DNA of 64,000 nucleotides from an uncultured Clostridia bacterium (lineage in GTDB: Bacteria; Bacillota; Dehalobacteriia; UBA4068). The notes below the pieces were generated by a model. It was given only the letters and a program-made list of their open reading frames with translations. It was not told the origin of the DNA and did not search any database. Below, piece after piece: positions 51,917 to 60,751 of the stretch (positions within the stretch are counted from its first letter, which is position 1; each line of letters begins with the position of its first letter). Location: NCBI GenBank assembly GCA_944390945.1, contig CALXRV010000054.1, forward strand, positions 1-64,000, in the 5' to 3' direction. The translations under genes were made by a program, and so were the position numbers.

Positions 51917-53446
51917 TCATTTACGGCGCAGTTCCCCCAGGATATCAATAAGTGCGCTGCAACGGCAAAGCCGCAGCGCAAGAAAATAAACGCCGGCCGC
52001 CAAGGCAATTAACAGCAAAATTTGTAAAAGCAACCCGGCCTTTCCCACAGCGGCTGAAAACAGCGGCAACTGGCTGGCAATCACCAGCACAAGCAACATG
52101 GCAACAGCAGCGGCGGCGATCAATAACAGATCGCGGTACAGATCACGGCCCAAATATGGCAAACGCCTTGCAAGCGCCCATGCCATCAGCAAGGCATTGG
52201 CAGCTGCCGCCGCACTGTTGGCCCAGGCCAGCGCAATATGCCCACCCGATTCCACAAAAATCAGGCTAACCAACAAGTTAACCAGAATCGAAATTCCCCC
52301 GGTCCACAGCGGCGTCTTTACATCCCCAATGGCATAGAAAACACGGATCAAAAGCATGGATATCGCAAGAAAGGGCAGGCCGGGGCACATGGCAAACAAG
52401 GCCTCTGCGGTAACGACAGTCGCTTCTGCCGTAAAGCTGCCACGCTCAAACAACAAGTGGATAATCGGCTTGTCAAGCAACATTAAGCCGAGTGCGGATG
52501 GCACAACAAGCAACATACACATGGCCAGCCCACGCGAAACCGCCCGTGCCAACCGCTCGCGCGCCGCATCCTGCGCCAAATCCGCTAAAGCCGGAAAAAA
52601 AGCGGTAATGATCGCCGCCACAAATAGCCCCAACGGTAAATTCATCAATTTATTGGCATAATTGAGTGCTGAAATGCTGCCTGCATCCAGCGAAGAAGCG
52701 AAAATGCGATTAAGCACCGTATAGAGCTGGTTAACAGAAAGCCCCAGCAAAATCGGCACCACATCCCGTAGCACGCGCCGGACAGCAGGATGTTTCGCAT
52801 CCAGTACCAGCCGGTAGCGAAAGCCGCTCTTTGCCAGATCCCCCGCCTGCAACAGCCAGGAGCCAACAAACCCCAACAAAGTACCAAGCGCAACCAGATA
52901 AATATTTCCATCTGCCAACCAAGCGGAAACAATCACTCCCAGCGCGGCAATACCCGGTGCCAAGGCAGCGGCAGCAAAACGGTATCTGCTGTTGAGAATG
53001 CCGGAGATCACCAGCCCGACCGACATGAAAAAGAGAGACGGAATCATCACGCGCGTCAGTCTTATGGCGAGCTCTGCCGTTTCCACCGCAAGCCCGGGCG
53101 CGGTTAAGCGCACCAGCACCGGCGCAGCAGCCACACCGATCAACGAAAGCAGCAACATCGCCGCACCGACAATATTGATCAGCGAACTGCCCAGCCGATT
53201 AGCCTCCGCCCTGCTTTCCTCTGCATCCCACAGCCCGGAAAATACCGGCAAAACAGCGGAAACAAACGCATAACCCAGAATGGTTTGCAAAAAATATGGC
53301 ACCGTATAGGCAACCAGGTAGGCATCGGAAGCAGAAGATGCGCCAAACCCATCGGCAATGGCCATTTCACGGACAAAGCCAAGCAGCTTGACGCATATAT
53401 TGATCATCAGCAGCAACCCCGCTGCCTTGGCGATATTCTTCCCCAT
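51917..53446 (-). CDS. murJ: Lipid II flippase MurJ
   Basis: A 509-residue MviN/MurJ protein with about 14 TM segments that moves lipid II to the outer face of the membrane. It starts KAAGLLLMINICVKLLGFVR, then AIADGFGASSASDAYLVAYT (family: FG.g...DAf..A) and later LPLGLFVAAIITAFFPALA and YAIGDVKTPLWTGGISILVN. GAGGGATT precedes the ATG. It follows a lipoprotein gene by 16 bases and precedes a lipid-linked sugar transferase, both of which fit an envelope role. Confidence 0.94.
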   Translation of the reverse strand: MGKNIAKAAGLLLMINICVKLLGFVREMAIADGFGASSASDAYLVAYTVPYFLQTILGYAFVSAVLPVFSGLWDAEESRAEANRLGSSLINIVGAAMLLLSLIGVAAAPVLVRLTAPGLAVETAELAIRLTRVMIPSLFFMSVGLVISGILNSRYRFAAAALAPGIAALGVIVSAWLADGNIYLVALGTLLGFVGSWLLQAGDLAKSGFRYRLVLDAKHPAVRRVLRDVVPILLGLSVNQLYTVLNRIFASSLDAGSISALNYANKLMNLPLGLFVAAIITAFFPALADLAQDAARERLARAVSRGLAMCMLLVVPSALGLMLLDKPIIHLLFERGSFTAEATVVTAEALFAMCPGLPFLAISMLLIRVFYAIGDVKTPLWTGGISILVNLLVSLIFVESGGHIALAWANSAAAAANALLMAWALARRLPYLGRDLYRDLLLIAAAAVAMLLVLVIASQLPLFSAAVGKAGLLLQILLLIALAAGVYFLALRLCRCSALIDILGELRRK

Positions 53447-53462
53447 AATCCCTCAACGAACG

Positions 53463-54227
53463 TTAATTGCCGTCGTAATCATAAACCTCCAAATCAGCTG
53501 GCGGCAGAACATCTTCATCCGTCACCGTATTGATACTGATATTCTTATATTTTGTCGTCAAGCGGTCTCCCAGGCTGTCCGTATATTCCGTCTGCAGCGG
53601 AAAACCGTATTTTGTGCTCACCCAGACCAGGTCTCCGTTCGGCGCCTCCAGGATCAGGCAATACTGATGATCAATCTCCTCCCCGCCAAGCAGCGTATAG
53701 GCTGAATAATCATTCATCACCGGATTATCCGGCGCATCCGGACTGGTCTTGTCAAAAGTATACATTTCCGCGGGCTCATCAGAACCAGGCTGGTGTGAAA
53801 TCACCGTGCCAGTCTCGTAGTCATAGAATTCCTCCGCCATGCCATACCCGCCCTGGCTGGAAAAAAGGCGCATATTCTCGTCTTTATACCATACCTGCAA
53901 AAAGACATGCCCATTCGGGTAGGCGACCGTTTGTTCAAAATAGAACGAAGATATCTTTGCCTGCGCAGCGATCAGGTCTTCTACCGTTGTCGCCTCGCCT
54001 TTATCTTCAAACTCGACGCCAGATTCCTCCTGCGCCGTCTCCTCTTCCTCTTCTGGCAGCTCCTCGTCAGTTGCAGGCTGATTGATGCCCTCTTCAATGA
54101 TGATGGGCTGACGATCATCTGTCTCATTTGGCACTTCTGGTGTATCATCGCAAGAGGCGGCCAACAGGCTGAAAAGAACCGCTGTCAACAGCAGAAGCAT
54201 CCTTCGCATCTGGTATATTGCGTTCAT
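53463..54227 (-). CDS. Predicted lipoprotein
   Basis: A 254-residue protein with a lipoprotein signal: basic start, hydrophobic LLLLTAVLFSLLAASC, lipobox LAASC at about residue 26. A Glu/Thr-rich acidic linker (about 38-70) is followed by a beta-rich domain with YPNGHVFLQVWYKDENMRLF and QYCLILEAPNGDLVWVSTKY, reminiscent of LolA/outer-membrane-sorting-like folds, though I cannot confirm this. ATG 54227 has AAAGGGAA upstream. It has its own promoter and is probably co-transcribed with murJ. Function unknown. Confidence 0.85.
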   Translation of the reverse strand: MNAIYQMRRMLLLLTAVLFSLLAASCDDTPEVPNETDDRQPIIIEEGINQPATDEELPEEEEETAQEESGVEFEDKGEATTVEDLIAAQAKISSFYFEQTVAYPNGHVFLQVWYKDENMRLFSSQGGYGMAEEFYDYETGTVISHQPGSDEPAEMYTFDKTSPDAPDNPVMNDYSAYTLLGGEEIDHQYCLILEAPNGDLVWVSTKYGFPLQTEYTDSLGDRLTTKYKNISINTVTDEDVLPPADLEVYDYDGN

Positions 54228-54315
54228 GCTTTTTCCCTTTTGTTCTGCATATCCGCAGAACGCCATCCCTCCAGCAGCCGTCGCCGGCTGCATCACATCA
54301 TCTGCTTATTCGCAA

Positions 54316-54344
54316 ATTATATCATGCCTTGTCTGAAAATACAA
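54316..54344 (-). promoter_or_regulatory. Promoter of the lipoprotein-murJ operon
   Basis: Minus strand TTGTAT (54344-54339), 17-base spacer, perfect TATAAT (54321-54316), about 88 bases before the lipoprotein start. Confidence 0.75.
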
Positions 54345-54408
54345 TGGATTTGACGTCCTAGCAGCGAAATTTGTTCCCGAATCTACCACCGTACTTCCAG
54401 CAGGGGAA

Positions 54409-55329
54409 TCAATGATCCCGCTCGGCCAGCAATGCGGGGAATTGCCGCAGCATAGCCGCACTCCCGCCAAAAATATCCAGGCTGCAACGCGCTGCTTCCG
54501 CTTCCTGCGCCGCGCGCTGCCGCGCCGCCTCGCAGCCATATAATGTGACAAAGGTGATCAGCTCGCGCGCCTCATCGCTACCCACTGGTTTACCCAGCTT
54601 TGCGGTATCCCCTTCCACATCTAACACATCATCGATGATCTGGAAACCAAGCCCGAGATGCTTGGCATATTCTCGCAAAGCGGCGATCTCTTCCTGCGCA
54701 GCACCGCAAAGATGCGCAGCAGAAACAACAGCTGCAGCAAACAGCGCGCTTGTCTTCCCCTGATAGATATAGGTCAGCAGACCTTCGTCCACCTCACTTT
54801 GCAGCGATACTATCTCCGCCGCCTGGCCGGCGACCATGCCGCCAATTCCTGCCTGCCAGGCCACCTCACGTGCAGCCGCCATCTGATCCGCTGGCGCAGC
54901 CCCTGCCATGGGCTGTAGCATCAGGGCAAACGCATGCGTGAGCAACGCGTCTCCGGCCAAGATCGCCAAAGCCTCACCATAGCGAACATGACAGGTTGGC
55001 TGGCCCCGCCGCAGATCATCGTCATCCATGGCCGGCAGATCATCATGGATCAACGAATAGGTATGGATCATCTCCAATGCAGCGGCAAAAGGCAAAAAGG
55101 GCGTCCGCTCCCGTCCAAACGCCTCCAGCGCGGCAAAAAACAGGGCCGGCCGCAATCGCTTGCCACCGGCAAAAAGACTGTAGCGCATGGCAAAATACAG
55201 TTCCCGCTCCGGCGCCAACCGCGGTAGGGGCAACAGCTGATCAAGCGCGCGCTCCACATCGCGTGCAGCTGTTTTCAAATAATGAACGACCCCGGTGCAG
55301 TCTGTACTATTCGGACCAGCCCCGCTCAT
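54409..55329 (-). CDS. ispA: Polyprenyl (farnesyl/geranylgeranyl) diphosphate synthase
   Basis: A 306-residue trans-prenyltransferase that joins isopentenyl units and feeds undecaprenyl and quinone synthesis. First Asp-rich motif in LIHDDLPAMDDDDLRRG (DDxxxxD type), basic region AGGKRLRPALFFAA, second motif FQIIDDVLDVEGD, and a GKTSALFAAA segment. The DDxxxxD first motif places it with bacterial FPP synthases, but chain length cannot be read exactly. It overlaps the end of xseB by 4 bases, completing murI-xseA-xseB-ispA. Confidence 0.93.
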   Translation of the reverse strand: MSGAGPNSTDCTGVVHYLKTAARDVERALDQLLPLPRLAPERELYFAMRYSLFAGGKRLRPALFFAALEAFGRERTPFLPFAAALEMIHTYSLIHDDLPAMDDDDLRRGQPTCHVRYGEALAILAGDALLTHAFALMLQPMAGAAPADQMAAAREVAWQAGIGGMVAGQAAEIVSLQSEVDEGLLTYIYQGKTSALFAAAVVSAAHLCGAAQEEIAALREYAKHLGLGFQIIDDVLDVEGDTAKLGKPVGSDEARELITFVTLYGCEAARQRAAQEAEAARCSLDIFGGSAAMLRQFPALLAERDH

Positions 55330-55607
55330 ATCTGCTCCTCCCCACCTTCGTTTTCCATTTCCTGTTCCTTCTCCTCTTCTTTCTCCTCTTCTTTCTCCTG
55401 TCCTTTATCCCTTTTTTTGGCCTCGCCATTCAACTGCTTTTCTGCAGCGCGCAGCCTGTCATCACAGCTGCGCACAAGCGCCCGGCCTGCCTGATAATGG
55501 GTCAGCATGTCTTCCAAAGACAGATCGCCCCGTTCCAGCGTCTCCACAGTTTCGATCAGTTCGCCCAACATATCTTCAAAACTGCGCTTATCTTTTGCCT
55601 TTGCCAT
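55326..55607 (-). CDS. xseB: Exodeoxyribonuclease VII small subunit
   Basis: A 93-residue helical subunit that supports XseA in degrading single-stranded DNA. Conserved part: SFEDMLGELIETVETLERGD, then LSLEDMLTHYQAGRALVR. The last 30 residues are a charged Lys/Glu repeat (EKEEEKEEEKEQE), coded by a 12-base tandem repeat at about 55365-55400. ATG 55607 is used since GGAGG lies 6 bases upstream; ATG 55613 is adjacent to it. It overlaps the end of xseA by 20 bases. Confidence 0.94.
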   Translation of the reverse strand: MAKAKDKRSFEDMLGELIETVETLERGDLSLEDMLTHYQAGRALVRSCDDRLRAAEKQLNGEAKKRDKGQEKEEEKEEEKEQEMENEGGEEQI

Positions 55608-56829
55608 ATTCATCCTCCTCGTTTTCCACAGTCAGAACCCGGGCCGTAAACCTGCCGCTGGCCAACTGCACGCAAACTTCATCCCCTGCTGCAAGTCGTG
55701 CCGCCTCCTGCAGCGGCCTGCCGTCAGCCGCGCTGACGATCGCATAGCCGCGTGACAATACCGCCAGCGGATTGAGCGCAGTCAGGAGCAGCGCCATATT
55801 CACTACCGCCCGCTCACATTCCGCATAGATCAGCTCCGCTGCCTGCTGCAGACGCTCTTCTGCCGCCGCCAGCTGCAAGCGCCGCGCTGCGGTCAACATC
55901 TCCGGATGACGGAAACAAGCCGCGCCAGCCAGAGCATCCAGCTGTCTGCGCCAGAAGGCGAGGCGGCGTGCGGCCGCATTATCCAACCGCTGTTGCAGAG
56001 CCGCCAATTCTTCCTGCAGCAGGGCAGCGTCCGGCACTGCCAACATTGCAGCATGCGTCGGCGTGGCGGCGCGCACATCCGCTGCCAGATCTGCCAAAGT
56101 AAAATCACTTTCATGCCCCACGGCCGAGATCAGCGGTGTCGTCGTTGCCGCCACGGCTCGTGCTACCTGCTCGCTGTTAAAGGCGGCCAGATCCTCTTCC
56201 GCACCGCCGCCCCTGCCGCAGATCAATACCGCATGTCCGCCCTGATCCGCCGCCATAAGCGCTGTAACGATCGATTCCGGCGCACCATCGCCCTGCACCA
56301 AGGCAGGGTATAAGGTCAAGCGTACGCATGGACAGCGCCCCTTTGTGATGCGGCGAATATCCGCCCAGGCGGCGCTACCTGCCGCCGTTACCACGCCAAT
56401 ATCCAGCGCATAGCGTGGTAGCGGCTGTTTACGCTCCACATCAAACAGGCCTTCTGCCTCCAGACGCCGCCGTAGTTCATCCAGACCCCGCGCCTGTGCA
56501 CCTTCGCCAGCCGGCAGCAAAGCCTCAGCATAAAGCTGACAGGAGCCGTCGCGCTCATAAAAGCCGATACTGCCGACGGCAACCACCTGATCTCCATCAC
56601 GCGGCGTCCAGCGCAGTCCGGACGCATGGCGCCGGAACATCACCACCCGAATGCCACAAGCCCCCTCACGCAGCGTCAAATAAATATGCCCGGAAGCATG
56701 TGCCTTAAAACCGACGATTTCGCCCTGGACTGCGACCGCATGCAAAAACTCATCTTCTGCCAGATATTCTTTCAAATAATAGTTAATCTCTTCCACGCCA
56801 TAGGCGCGGGGATATACGCTCTCCGCCAT
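55588..56829 (-). CDS. xseA: Exodeoxyribonuclease VII large subunit
   Basis: A 413-residue catalytic subunit. N-terminal OB-fold with VQGEIVGFKAHASGHIYLTL, then PLPRYALDIGVVTAAGSAAW, ALICGRGGGAEEDL-type sequence (CGRGGGAEEDLAAFN), and ISAVGHESDFTLADLAADVR, which carries the family's invariant residues. The end has LLTALNPLAVLSRGYAIV. ATG 56829 is preferred due to AAGGGGAG upstream. It starts 16 bases after murI stops. Confidence 0.95.
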   Translation of the reverse strand: MAESVYPRAYGVEEINYYLKEYLAEDEFLHAVAVQGEIVGFKAHASGHIYLTLREGACGIRVVMFRRHASGLRWTPRDGDQVVAVGSIGFYERDGSCQLYAEALLPAGEGAQARGLDELRRRLEAEGLFDVERKQPLPRYALDIGVVTAAGSAAWADIRRITKGRCPCVRLTLYPALVQGDGAPESIVTALMAADQGGHAVLICGRGGGAEEDLAAFNSEQVARAVAATTTPLISAVGHESDFTLADLAADVRAATPTHAAMLAVPDAALLQEELAALQQRLDNAAARRLAFWRRQLDALAGAACFRHPEMLTAARRLQLAAAEERLQQAAELIYAECERAVVNMALLLTALNPLAVLSRGYAIVSAADGRPLQEAARLAAGDEVCVQLASGRFTARVLTVENEEDEYGKGKR

Positions 56830-56845
56830 GGGCTCCCCTTTCCGC

Positions 56846-57622
56846 TTACAGATGGCGTAACCAGGACAAGCGCGCCAACAGAATATGGTAATCATCCAAC
56901 TGCACTGGGTCTGTCACCGCCCTGCCGGACTGGAAATAATGCACGGTTCCGACACCTGCATCACCAGCGGACAGCCCCAATGTATGGAAAACATGATTTA
57001 TGGTGCCGCGGCAACCATCAACAAATTGTATCCCGGCCGGCAACAACGCTGCCAAAGAATCCTTAAAATAATTAAAATGTGTACAGCCCAACACCACTGC
57101 ACCATAATTCGCAAGCGTGAACGGCGCAAGCGCCTGTTGCAGATAATCCTGAACTGCAGGACCGTCAAATTCACGGCGCTCGGCAAATGCGACCAGCCCG
57201 GGCAAAGGCAACAGGTCGGCGCAATGCGCCGGATCGACCGCATCCAGCAAATGATGCAGCTTCTGCTCACGCAGCGTCAGCGGCGTAGCCAACACGAGCA
57301 CACGACGTCCGGCAGTCTCAGCCAGGGCCGGCTTGACCGCCGGCTCCATCCCAAAGATTGGCGCAGAAAACTGTTCGCGCAGAAAATCGATCGCAGCCGC
57401 AGTCGCCGTATTGCAAGCGACAACCACCGCATCCGCGCCTGCGGCCAAAAGAAAAGATACCGCCGAGCCGGCATAGTCAATAAGTGCTGCGCGTGATTTT
57501 TGCCCATAAGGCACATGATCCGTATCCGCATAATATAAGAATTCCACCTCCGGCCGGCGGGAAAGCGCTTCTTCCAACACGCTCAGCCCACCAATGCCGG
57601 AATCGAAAAAAGCGATCCTCAC
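56846..57622 (-). CDS. murI: Glutamate racemase
   Basis: A 258-residue cofactor-independent racemase that supplies D-Glu to MurD. The two catalytic Cys are present in VVVACNTATAAA (first) and VVLGCTHFNYF (second). It begins RIAFFDSGIGGLSVLEEAL. GTG 57622 is preferred because AAGGG lies 7 bases upstream; a TTG six codons further up is also open. First gene of the operon with xseA, xseB and ispA. Confidence 0.95.
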   Translation of the reverse strand: MRIAFFDSGIGGLSVLEEALSRRPEVEFLYYADTDHVPYGQKSRAALIDYAGSAVSFLLAAGADAVVVACNTATAAAIDFLREQFSAPIFGMEPAVKPALAETAGRRVLVLATPLTLREQKLHHLLDAVDPAHCADLLPLPGLVAFAERREFDGPAVQDYLQQALAPFTLANYGAVVLGCTHFNYFKDSLAALLPAGIQFVDGCRGTINHVFHTLGLSAGDAGVGTVHYFQSGRAVTDPVQLDDYHILLARLSWLRHL

Positions 57623-57757
57623 TGCATTTCCCTTCTTCAATCCATAGTCCTTGATTCAATTCACCAAAACAAACGGATATCCTGCCCTGTTCCCCCATAT
57701 ACATTAAACGGTATTCCCCGGCATAAATCCATAACGAATTCCACAGAATGTCTGGTC

Positions 57758-57786
57758 TTGCCAAAATTACATTCCTATGATAAAAT
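57758..57786 (+). promoter_or_regulatory. Promoter of the flavoprotein gene
   Basis: TTGCCA (57758-57763), 17-base spacer, TAAAAT (57781-57786), 41 bases before the start codon. Confidence 0.7.
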
Positions 57787-57827
57787 AATTATAAGAATTT
57801 TTAGAATATACAGAAGGAGGGAGACCA

Positions 57828-58364
57828 ATGGCAAAACGCATCCTATTATTGCAGGGCAGTCCTCGTCCGGACGGCAACAGCGCAGACCTGGCACATATGT
57901 TTAAATTCGGCGCTGAAGACGCCGGCCATATCGTTTCCATGCCGGAGATCAACGGCAAAAATATCAGCGGCTGCCTCTCCTGCAACAAATGCCGCAACAA
58001 TGGTGGATTTTGCGTAATTCATGACTACATGTATCGCCTCTATGAAGAATTTGCGCGCGCAGAAGCCATCGTGATGGTCACGCCAATCTATTTCTTCGCG
58101 CTACCGGCCCAGATCAAGGCGATTCTCGACCGCTGCTATTGTTATGGCCCGGATTATCCGCTGAAAAAACTTGTGCTCATCCTCACCTCCAATGATGAAG
58201 ATGCGGATGTTTTTTCACCTATGATTGATTACTACAATCATCTTGTTAAATATTTCGGCTGGGATCCGGCTGGCATGCTGCTCGTCAACAATCTGAAGGG
58301 AAAGGGCGATGTCAAACTGCGCCCAGAATTCCAGCAAGCCTATCTGATGGGCCAACATATCTAA
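57828..58364 (+). CDS. Flavodoxin-fold NAD(P)H-dependent oxidoreductase
   Basis: A 178-residue FMN protein of the NADPH-dependent FMN reductase / iron-sulfur flavoprotein kind. FMN phosphate loop LLLQGSPRPDGNSADLA, then NISGCLSCNKCRNNGGFC with several Cys as in ISF-type proteins, and VMVTPIYFFALPAQIKAILD. The compact CxxCxxC set could hold a small cluster or a disulfide. AGGAGGGAG precedes the ATG. It is monocistronic, with its own promoter and a hairpin after the stop. Substrate unknown; typical of anaerobes. Confidence 0.9.
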   Translation: MAKRILLLQGSPRPDGNSADLAHMFKFGAEDAGHIVSMPEINGKNISGCLSCNKCRNNGGFCVIHDYMYRLYEEFARAEAIVMVTPIYFFALPAQIKAILDRCYCYGPDYPLKKLVLILTSNDEDADVFSPMIDYYNHLVKYFGWDPAGMLLVNNLKGKGDVKLRPEFQQAYLMGQHI

Positions 58365-58390
58365 GGATGATAAAAGGCAAAGGGGTAAAA

Positions 58391-58432
58391 CAATAAAGTG
58401 CCAGCGGAGCTTCTGCTCCGCTGGTCTTATTG
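58391..58432 (+). terminator. Terminator of the flavoprotein gene
   Basis: CCAGCGGAGC (58401-58410) pairs with GCTCCGCTGG (58415-58424); outside, CAATAA and TTATTG also pair. T-run is weak, but the stem is long. Confidence 0.75.
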
Positions 58433-58593
58433 ATGCACGAAAACAGCCTGCTGGCCTCATATGAAAGCGGAGCAGCAGAAAACCAGCACTGCCCAAAACC
58501 CCATAAAATCGGCTAATCAAACGGAAATCTGGATAAAAAATGGTTCTGCGCCGTCCGGTTTGGAGATTTTCCCTCTTTCTGTCACAGCGTTCT

Positions 58594-58648
58594 AAATACC
58601 GCCTTGTCCCCATAAAATGGAAACATCATTGGGAAAGGCGGTATTTTT
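58594..58648 (+). promoter_or_regulatory. SpoIIIA promoter region with hairpin over the ribosome site
   Basis: AAATACCGCCTT (58594-58605) and AAGGCGGTATTT (58635-58646) are perfect 12-bp arms with a 29-base loop; the spoIIIAA start codon follows at 58649. The only ribosome-site-like sequence (AAAGGCGG) lies inside the second arm. The loop holds CATAAAAT (58611-58618), one base from the sigma-E -10 consensus CATACAAT; an AT-rich TCTAAAT lies 13 bases upstream as a possible -35. A second CATAAAAT is at 58502-58509. Bacillus spoIIIA is transcribed by sigma-E. Confidence 0.5.
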
Positions 58649-59611
58649 ATGTGCGATACAGCCTATCAACAAATCTTCCCCTATCTGCCGCAATCCCTGC
58701 GCAACCTGTTGGAAGCGTTGCCGCCGGAACAACTGCGCGGCCTGGAAGAGATCCGGCTGAAACCCGGGCTGCCTGTATTGCTACGGTTTGATGAAAGCGA
58801 AGCTCTGCTCACCTCAGCAGGCAACCTCACTTCGGACCAGACGGCTGAGGGGCTGCGCCTGCTCAGCCCAGACGAAATGCGGCGTACCGTGCTGCTGCTG
58901 GCAGATTCTTCCCTGTATGCCTTTGAGGAGGAGCTGCGCCGGGGATATATCACGCTCAATGGCGGACATCGTGCTGGTTTGACCGGCCGCGCCGTATTGG
59001 CCCAGGGGGCAATCCGGACGATTAAGGAGATTTCCGGCATCAATATCCGCATCGCACGCCATATTGCTGGCGTTGCCCTGCCACTGCTACCCTGTCTGGT
59101 TGATGCCCAGGCAAGGCTGTTGCCCACCCTGATCATCTCTCCACCACGCGCCGGCAAAACGACGATGCTGCGCGATCTGGCACGCCTGCTTTCCGATGGC
59201 GTCGGCATCCCGCCGCTGCGTGTGGGGTTGGTGGATGAGCGTTCCGAGCTGGCCGCAATGCGCAATGGCATCGCGCAATTACCAGTTGGTCTGCGTACGG
59301 ATGTGATGGACGGCTGCCCCAAAGCAGAAGGCATGCTGCTCCTGCTGCGCTCGATGAGTCCGGATGTGCTGATCACGGATGAGATCGGTCGCAGCGAGGA
59401 TGCGACCGCACTGCGAGAAGCAGCGCATGCCGGCGTCGCGGTGATCGCCAGTGCGCATGGCTGTGATGAAGCGGAAATTCGTTTGCGTCCCGTGCTTGCC
59501 GGTCTACTGGCGGAAAACGCCTTCCGCCGCATCGTCATCCTTTCCCGCCGGCATGGTCCAGGGACGATCGAACGCGTCTATGCGCCCGGCGGAGAGGGGG
59601 ACATCGCATGA
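58649..59611 (+). CDS. spoIIIAA: Stage III sporulation protein AA (ATPase)
   Basis: A 320-residue secretion-ATPase-like protein of the SpoIIIA-SpoIIQ channel; it is thought to power the channel between mother cell and forespore. Walker A is SPPRAGKTT (164-172), with Ser in place of the first Gly; Walker B is VLITDE (240-245). N-terminal part: GLEEIRLKPGLPVLLRFDES. The ATG is masked by the upstream hairpin. It overlaps spoIIIAB by 4 bases. First gene of the eight-gene operon. Confidence 0.96.
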   Translation: MCDTAYQQIFPYLPQSLRNLLEALPPEQLRGLEEIRLKPGLPVLLRFDESEALLTSAGNLTSDQTAEGLRLLSPDEMRRTVLLLADSSLYAFEEELRRGYITLNGGHRAGLTGRAVLAQGAIRTIKEISGINIRIARHIAGVALPLLPCLVDAQARLLPTLIISPPRAGKTTMLRDLARLLSDGVGIPPLRVGLVDERSELAAMRNGIAQLPVGLRTDVMDGCPKAEGMLLLLRSMSPDVLITDEIGRSEDATALREAAHAGVAVIASAHGCDEAEIRLRPVLAGLLAENAFRRIVILSRRHGPGTIERVYAPGGEGDIA

Positions 59612-60117
59612 TCGTACTGACCGGTGGCCTGCTCATCCTCATCGCCTGCGTCGGTGCAGGGCGCTATGCCGCCGCCTTGTTACGGGAACGCTGCCGGCGC
59701 CTGCTTGATGCGGATGCCGGCCTGCTCGCTCTTTCGCGTGAGACCGGCTATTTGGCCGTGCCGCTTGCCGACGGGCTGGCTACCGCCGCGCAGGAGGCAG
59801 GACGAGCTGCAGCGCTGTTTCAAACCGCACAGGATACGCTGCGCCGCGGTGATGGCATCAGCGGTGGTGAAGCATGGATGTATGCGCTGCAACAGACCGC
59901 GCAACTCTGGACAGACAACGAAGCCGCAGCCCTCTCAGCTGTTGCCGCCGGGCTAGGCGCTGCGGATGCGGAAACACAGAAAAAACATCTCGTGCTGGCA
60001 CGACAACGGCTAGCTGGCTGTTACCGTGTCGCTGCGGATGCCGAAGCGCGCTACGGCAAGCTATGGCGCAGCATGGGCTGGGCCGGCGGTGCGGTATTGA
60101 TTTTGTTGCTGATCTGA
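59608..60117 (+). CDS. spoIIIAB: Stage III sporulation protein AB
   Basis: A 169-residue protein with an N-terminal TM segment (about residues 3-20) and a C-terminal hydrophobic end (GGAVLILLLI), and a helical soluble part that resembles the GspF fold in other SpoIIIAB proteins. Its ATG overlaps the spoIIIAA stop. It is less conserved than neighbours; gene position supports the name. Ends with a gap of 23 bases before spoIIIAC. Confidence 0.88.
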   Translation: MIVLTGGLLILIACVGAGRYAAALLRERCRRLLDADAGLLALSRETGYLAVPLADGLATAAQEAGRAAALFQTAQDTLRRGDGISGGEAWMYALQQTAQLWTDNEAAALSAVAAGLGAADAETQKKHLVLARQRLAGCYRVAADAEARYGKLWRSMGWAGGAVLILLLI

Positions 60118-60140
60118 GCGCATAGCGGAGGGAGGAGCTT

Positions 60141-60344
60141 ATGGACGACGTTTCGATCATCTTCTTTCTGATGGCGCTGGCCATTGCCGTGACCATCCTG
60201 CATACCTTTCTCAAACAAGCGGGCCGCGATGAATTCGCTTATTTGGCGCTCGTCGCCGGACTGGCAGTGGCGCTCGTCCGCGTGCTGCCGGTGCTGCAGC
60301 AACTCTTTGACGGCGTGCAGGCGGTGTTCAGCCTTTATGATTGA
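60141..60344 (+). CDS. spoIIIAC: Stage III sporulation protein AC
   Basis: A 67-residue membrane protein with two TM segments (about 5-21 and 33-52) and the linking FLKQAGRDEFAY loop typical of SpoIIIAC. GGAGGGAGGAG precedes the ATG. It is the smallest part of the channel complex. Its stop overlaps a TTG (TTGA) of the spoIIIAD frame. Confidence 0.93.
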   Translation: MDDVSIIFFLMALAIAVTILHTFLKQAGRDEFAYLALVAGLAVALVRVLPVLQQLFDGVQAVFSLYD

Positions 60345-60352
60345 GCGCGCTT

Positions 60353-60751
60353 ATGGATACCACCAATTTGATTGTTTTCATTGTTCTGGCACTGATTGCG
60401 ACAATCATTGCGGTCTTTCTCAAGGAAAGCCGGATGAAAACCGCCTCCCTGCTGGTGATGATTGCAGCCGGCTGCCTGATCTTCCTGCGCCTGCTACCTT
60501 CGCTCTCCTTACTGTTCGATTCATTCTCTACCCTATCCGAGCGCGCTGGCGTCAGCAGCGACTATCTTTCGCTGCTGTTGAAGATCATCGGTCTTGCTTA
60601 TCTGGCGGAATTCGGTGCGCAACTCTGCCGCGATGCCGGCGAGGGGGCGGCGGCGCTGAAGATCGAATTCGCTGCCAAAATCACCATTTTATTGCTGGCA
60701 TTGCCGTTGATCGCAAGCGTCATCCAGGCGGTGCTGCGCTTATTGGATTAA
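60353..60751 (+). CDS. spoIIIAD: Stage III sporulation protein AD
   Basis: A 132-residue membrane protein with about three to four TM segments; conserved parts are VFLKESRMKTASLL, then YLSLLLKIIGLAYLAEFGAQ with LCRDAGEGAAALKIEFAAK. ATG 60353 matches the family start; a TTG at 60341 overlapping the spoIIIAC stop would add four residues. No strong ribosome site, so coupling to spoIIIAC is likely. Its 3' end overlaps the proposed start of spoIIIAE. Confidence 0.93.
   Translation: MDTTNLIVFIVLALIATIIAVFLKESRMKTASLLVMIAAGCLIFLRLLPSLSLLFDSFSTLSERAGVSSDYLSLLLKIIGLAYLAEFGAQLCRDAGEGAAALKIEFAAKITILLLALPLIASVIQAVLRLLD

Noticed and set aside
60229-60741. Upstream extension of the spoIIIAE frame to an ATG at 60229
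   Set aside because: This part overlaps spoIIIAC and spoIIIAD in a different frame and looks random. SpoIIIAE homologues begin with the signal peptide.
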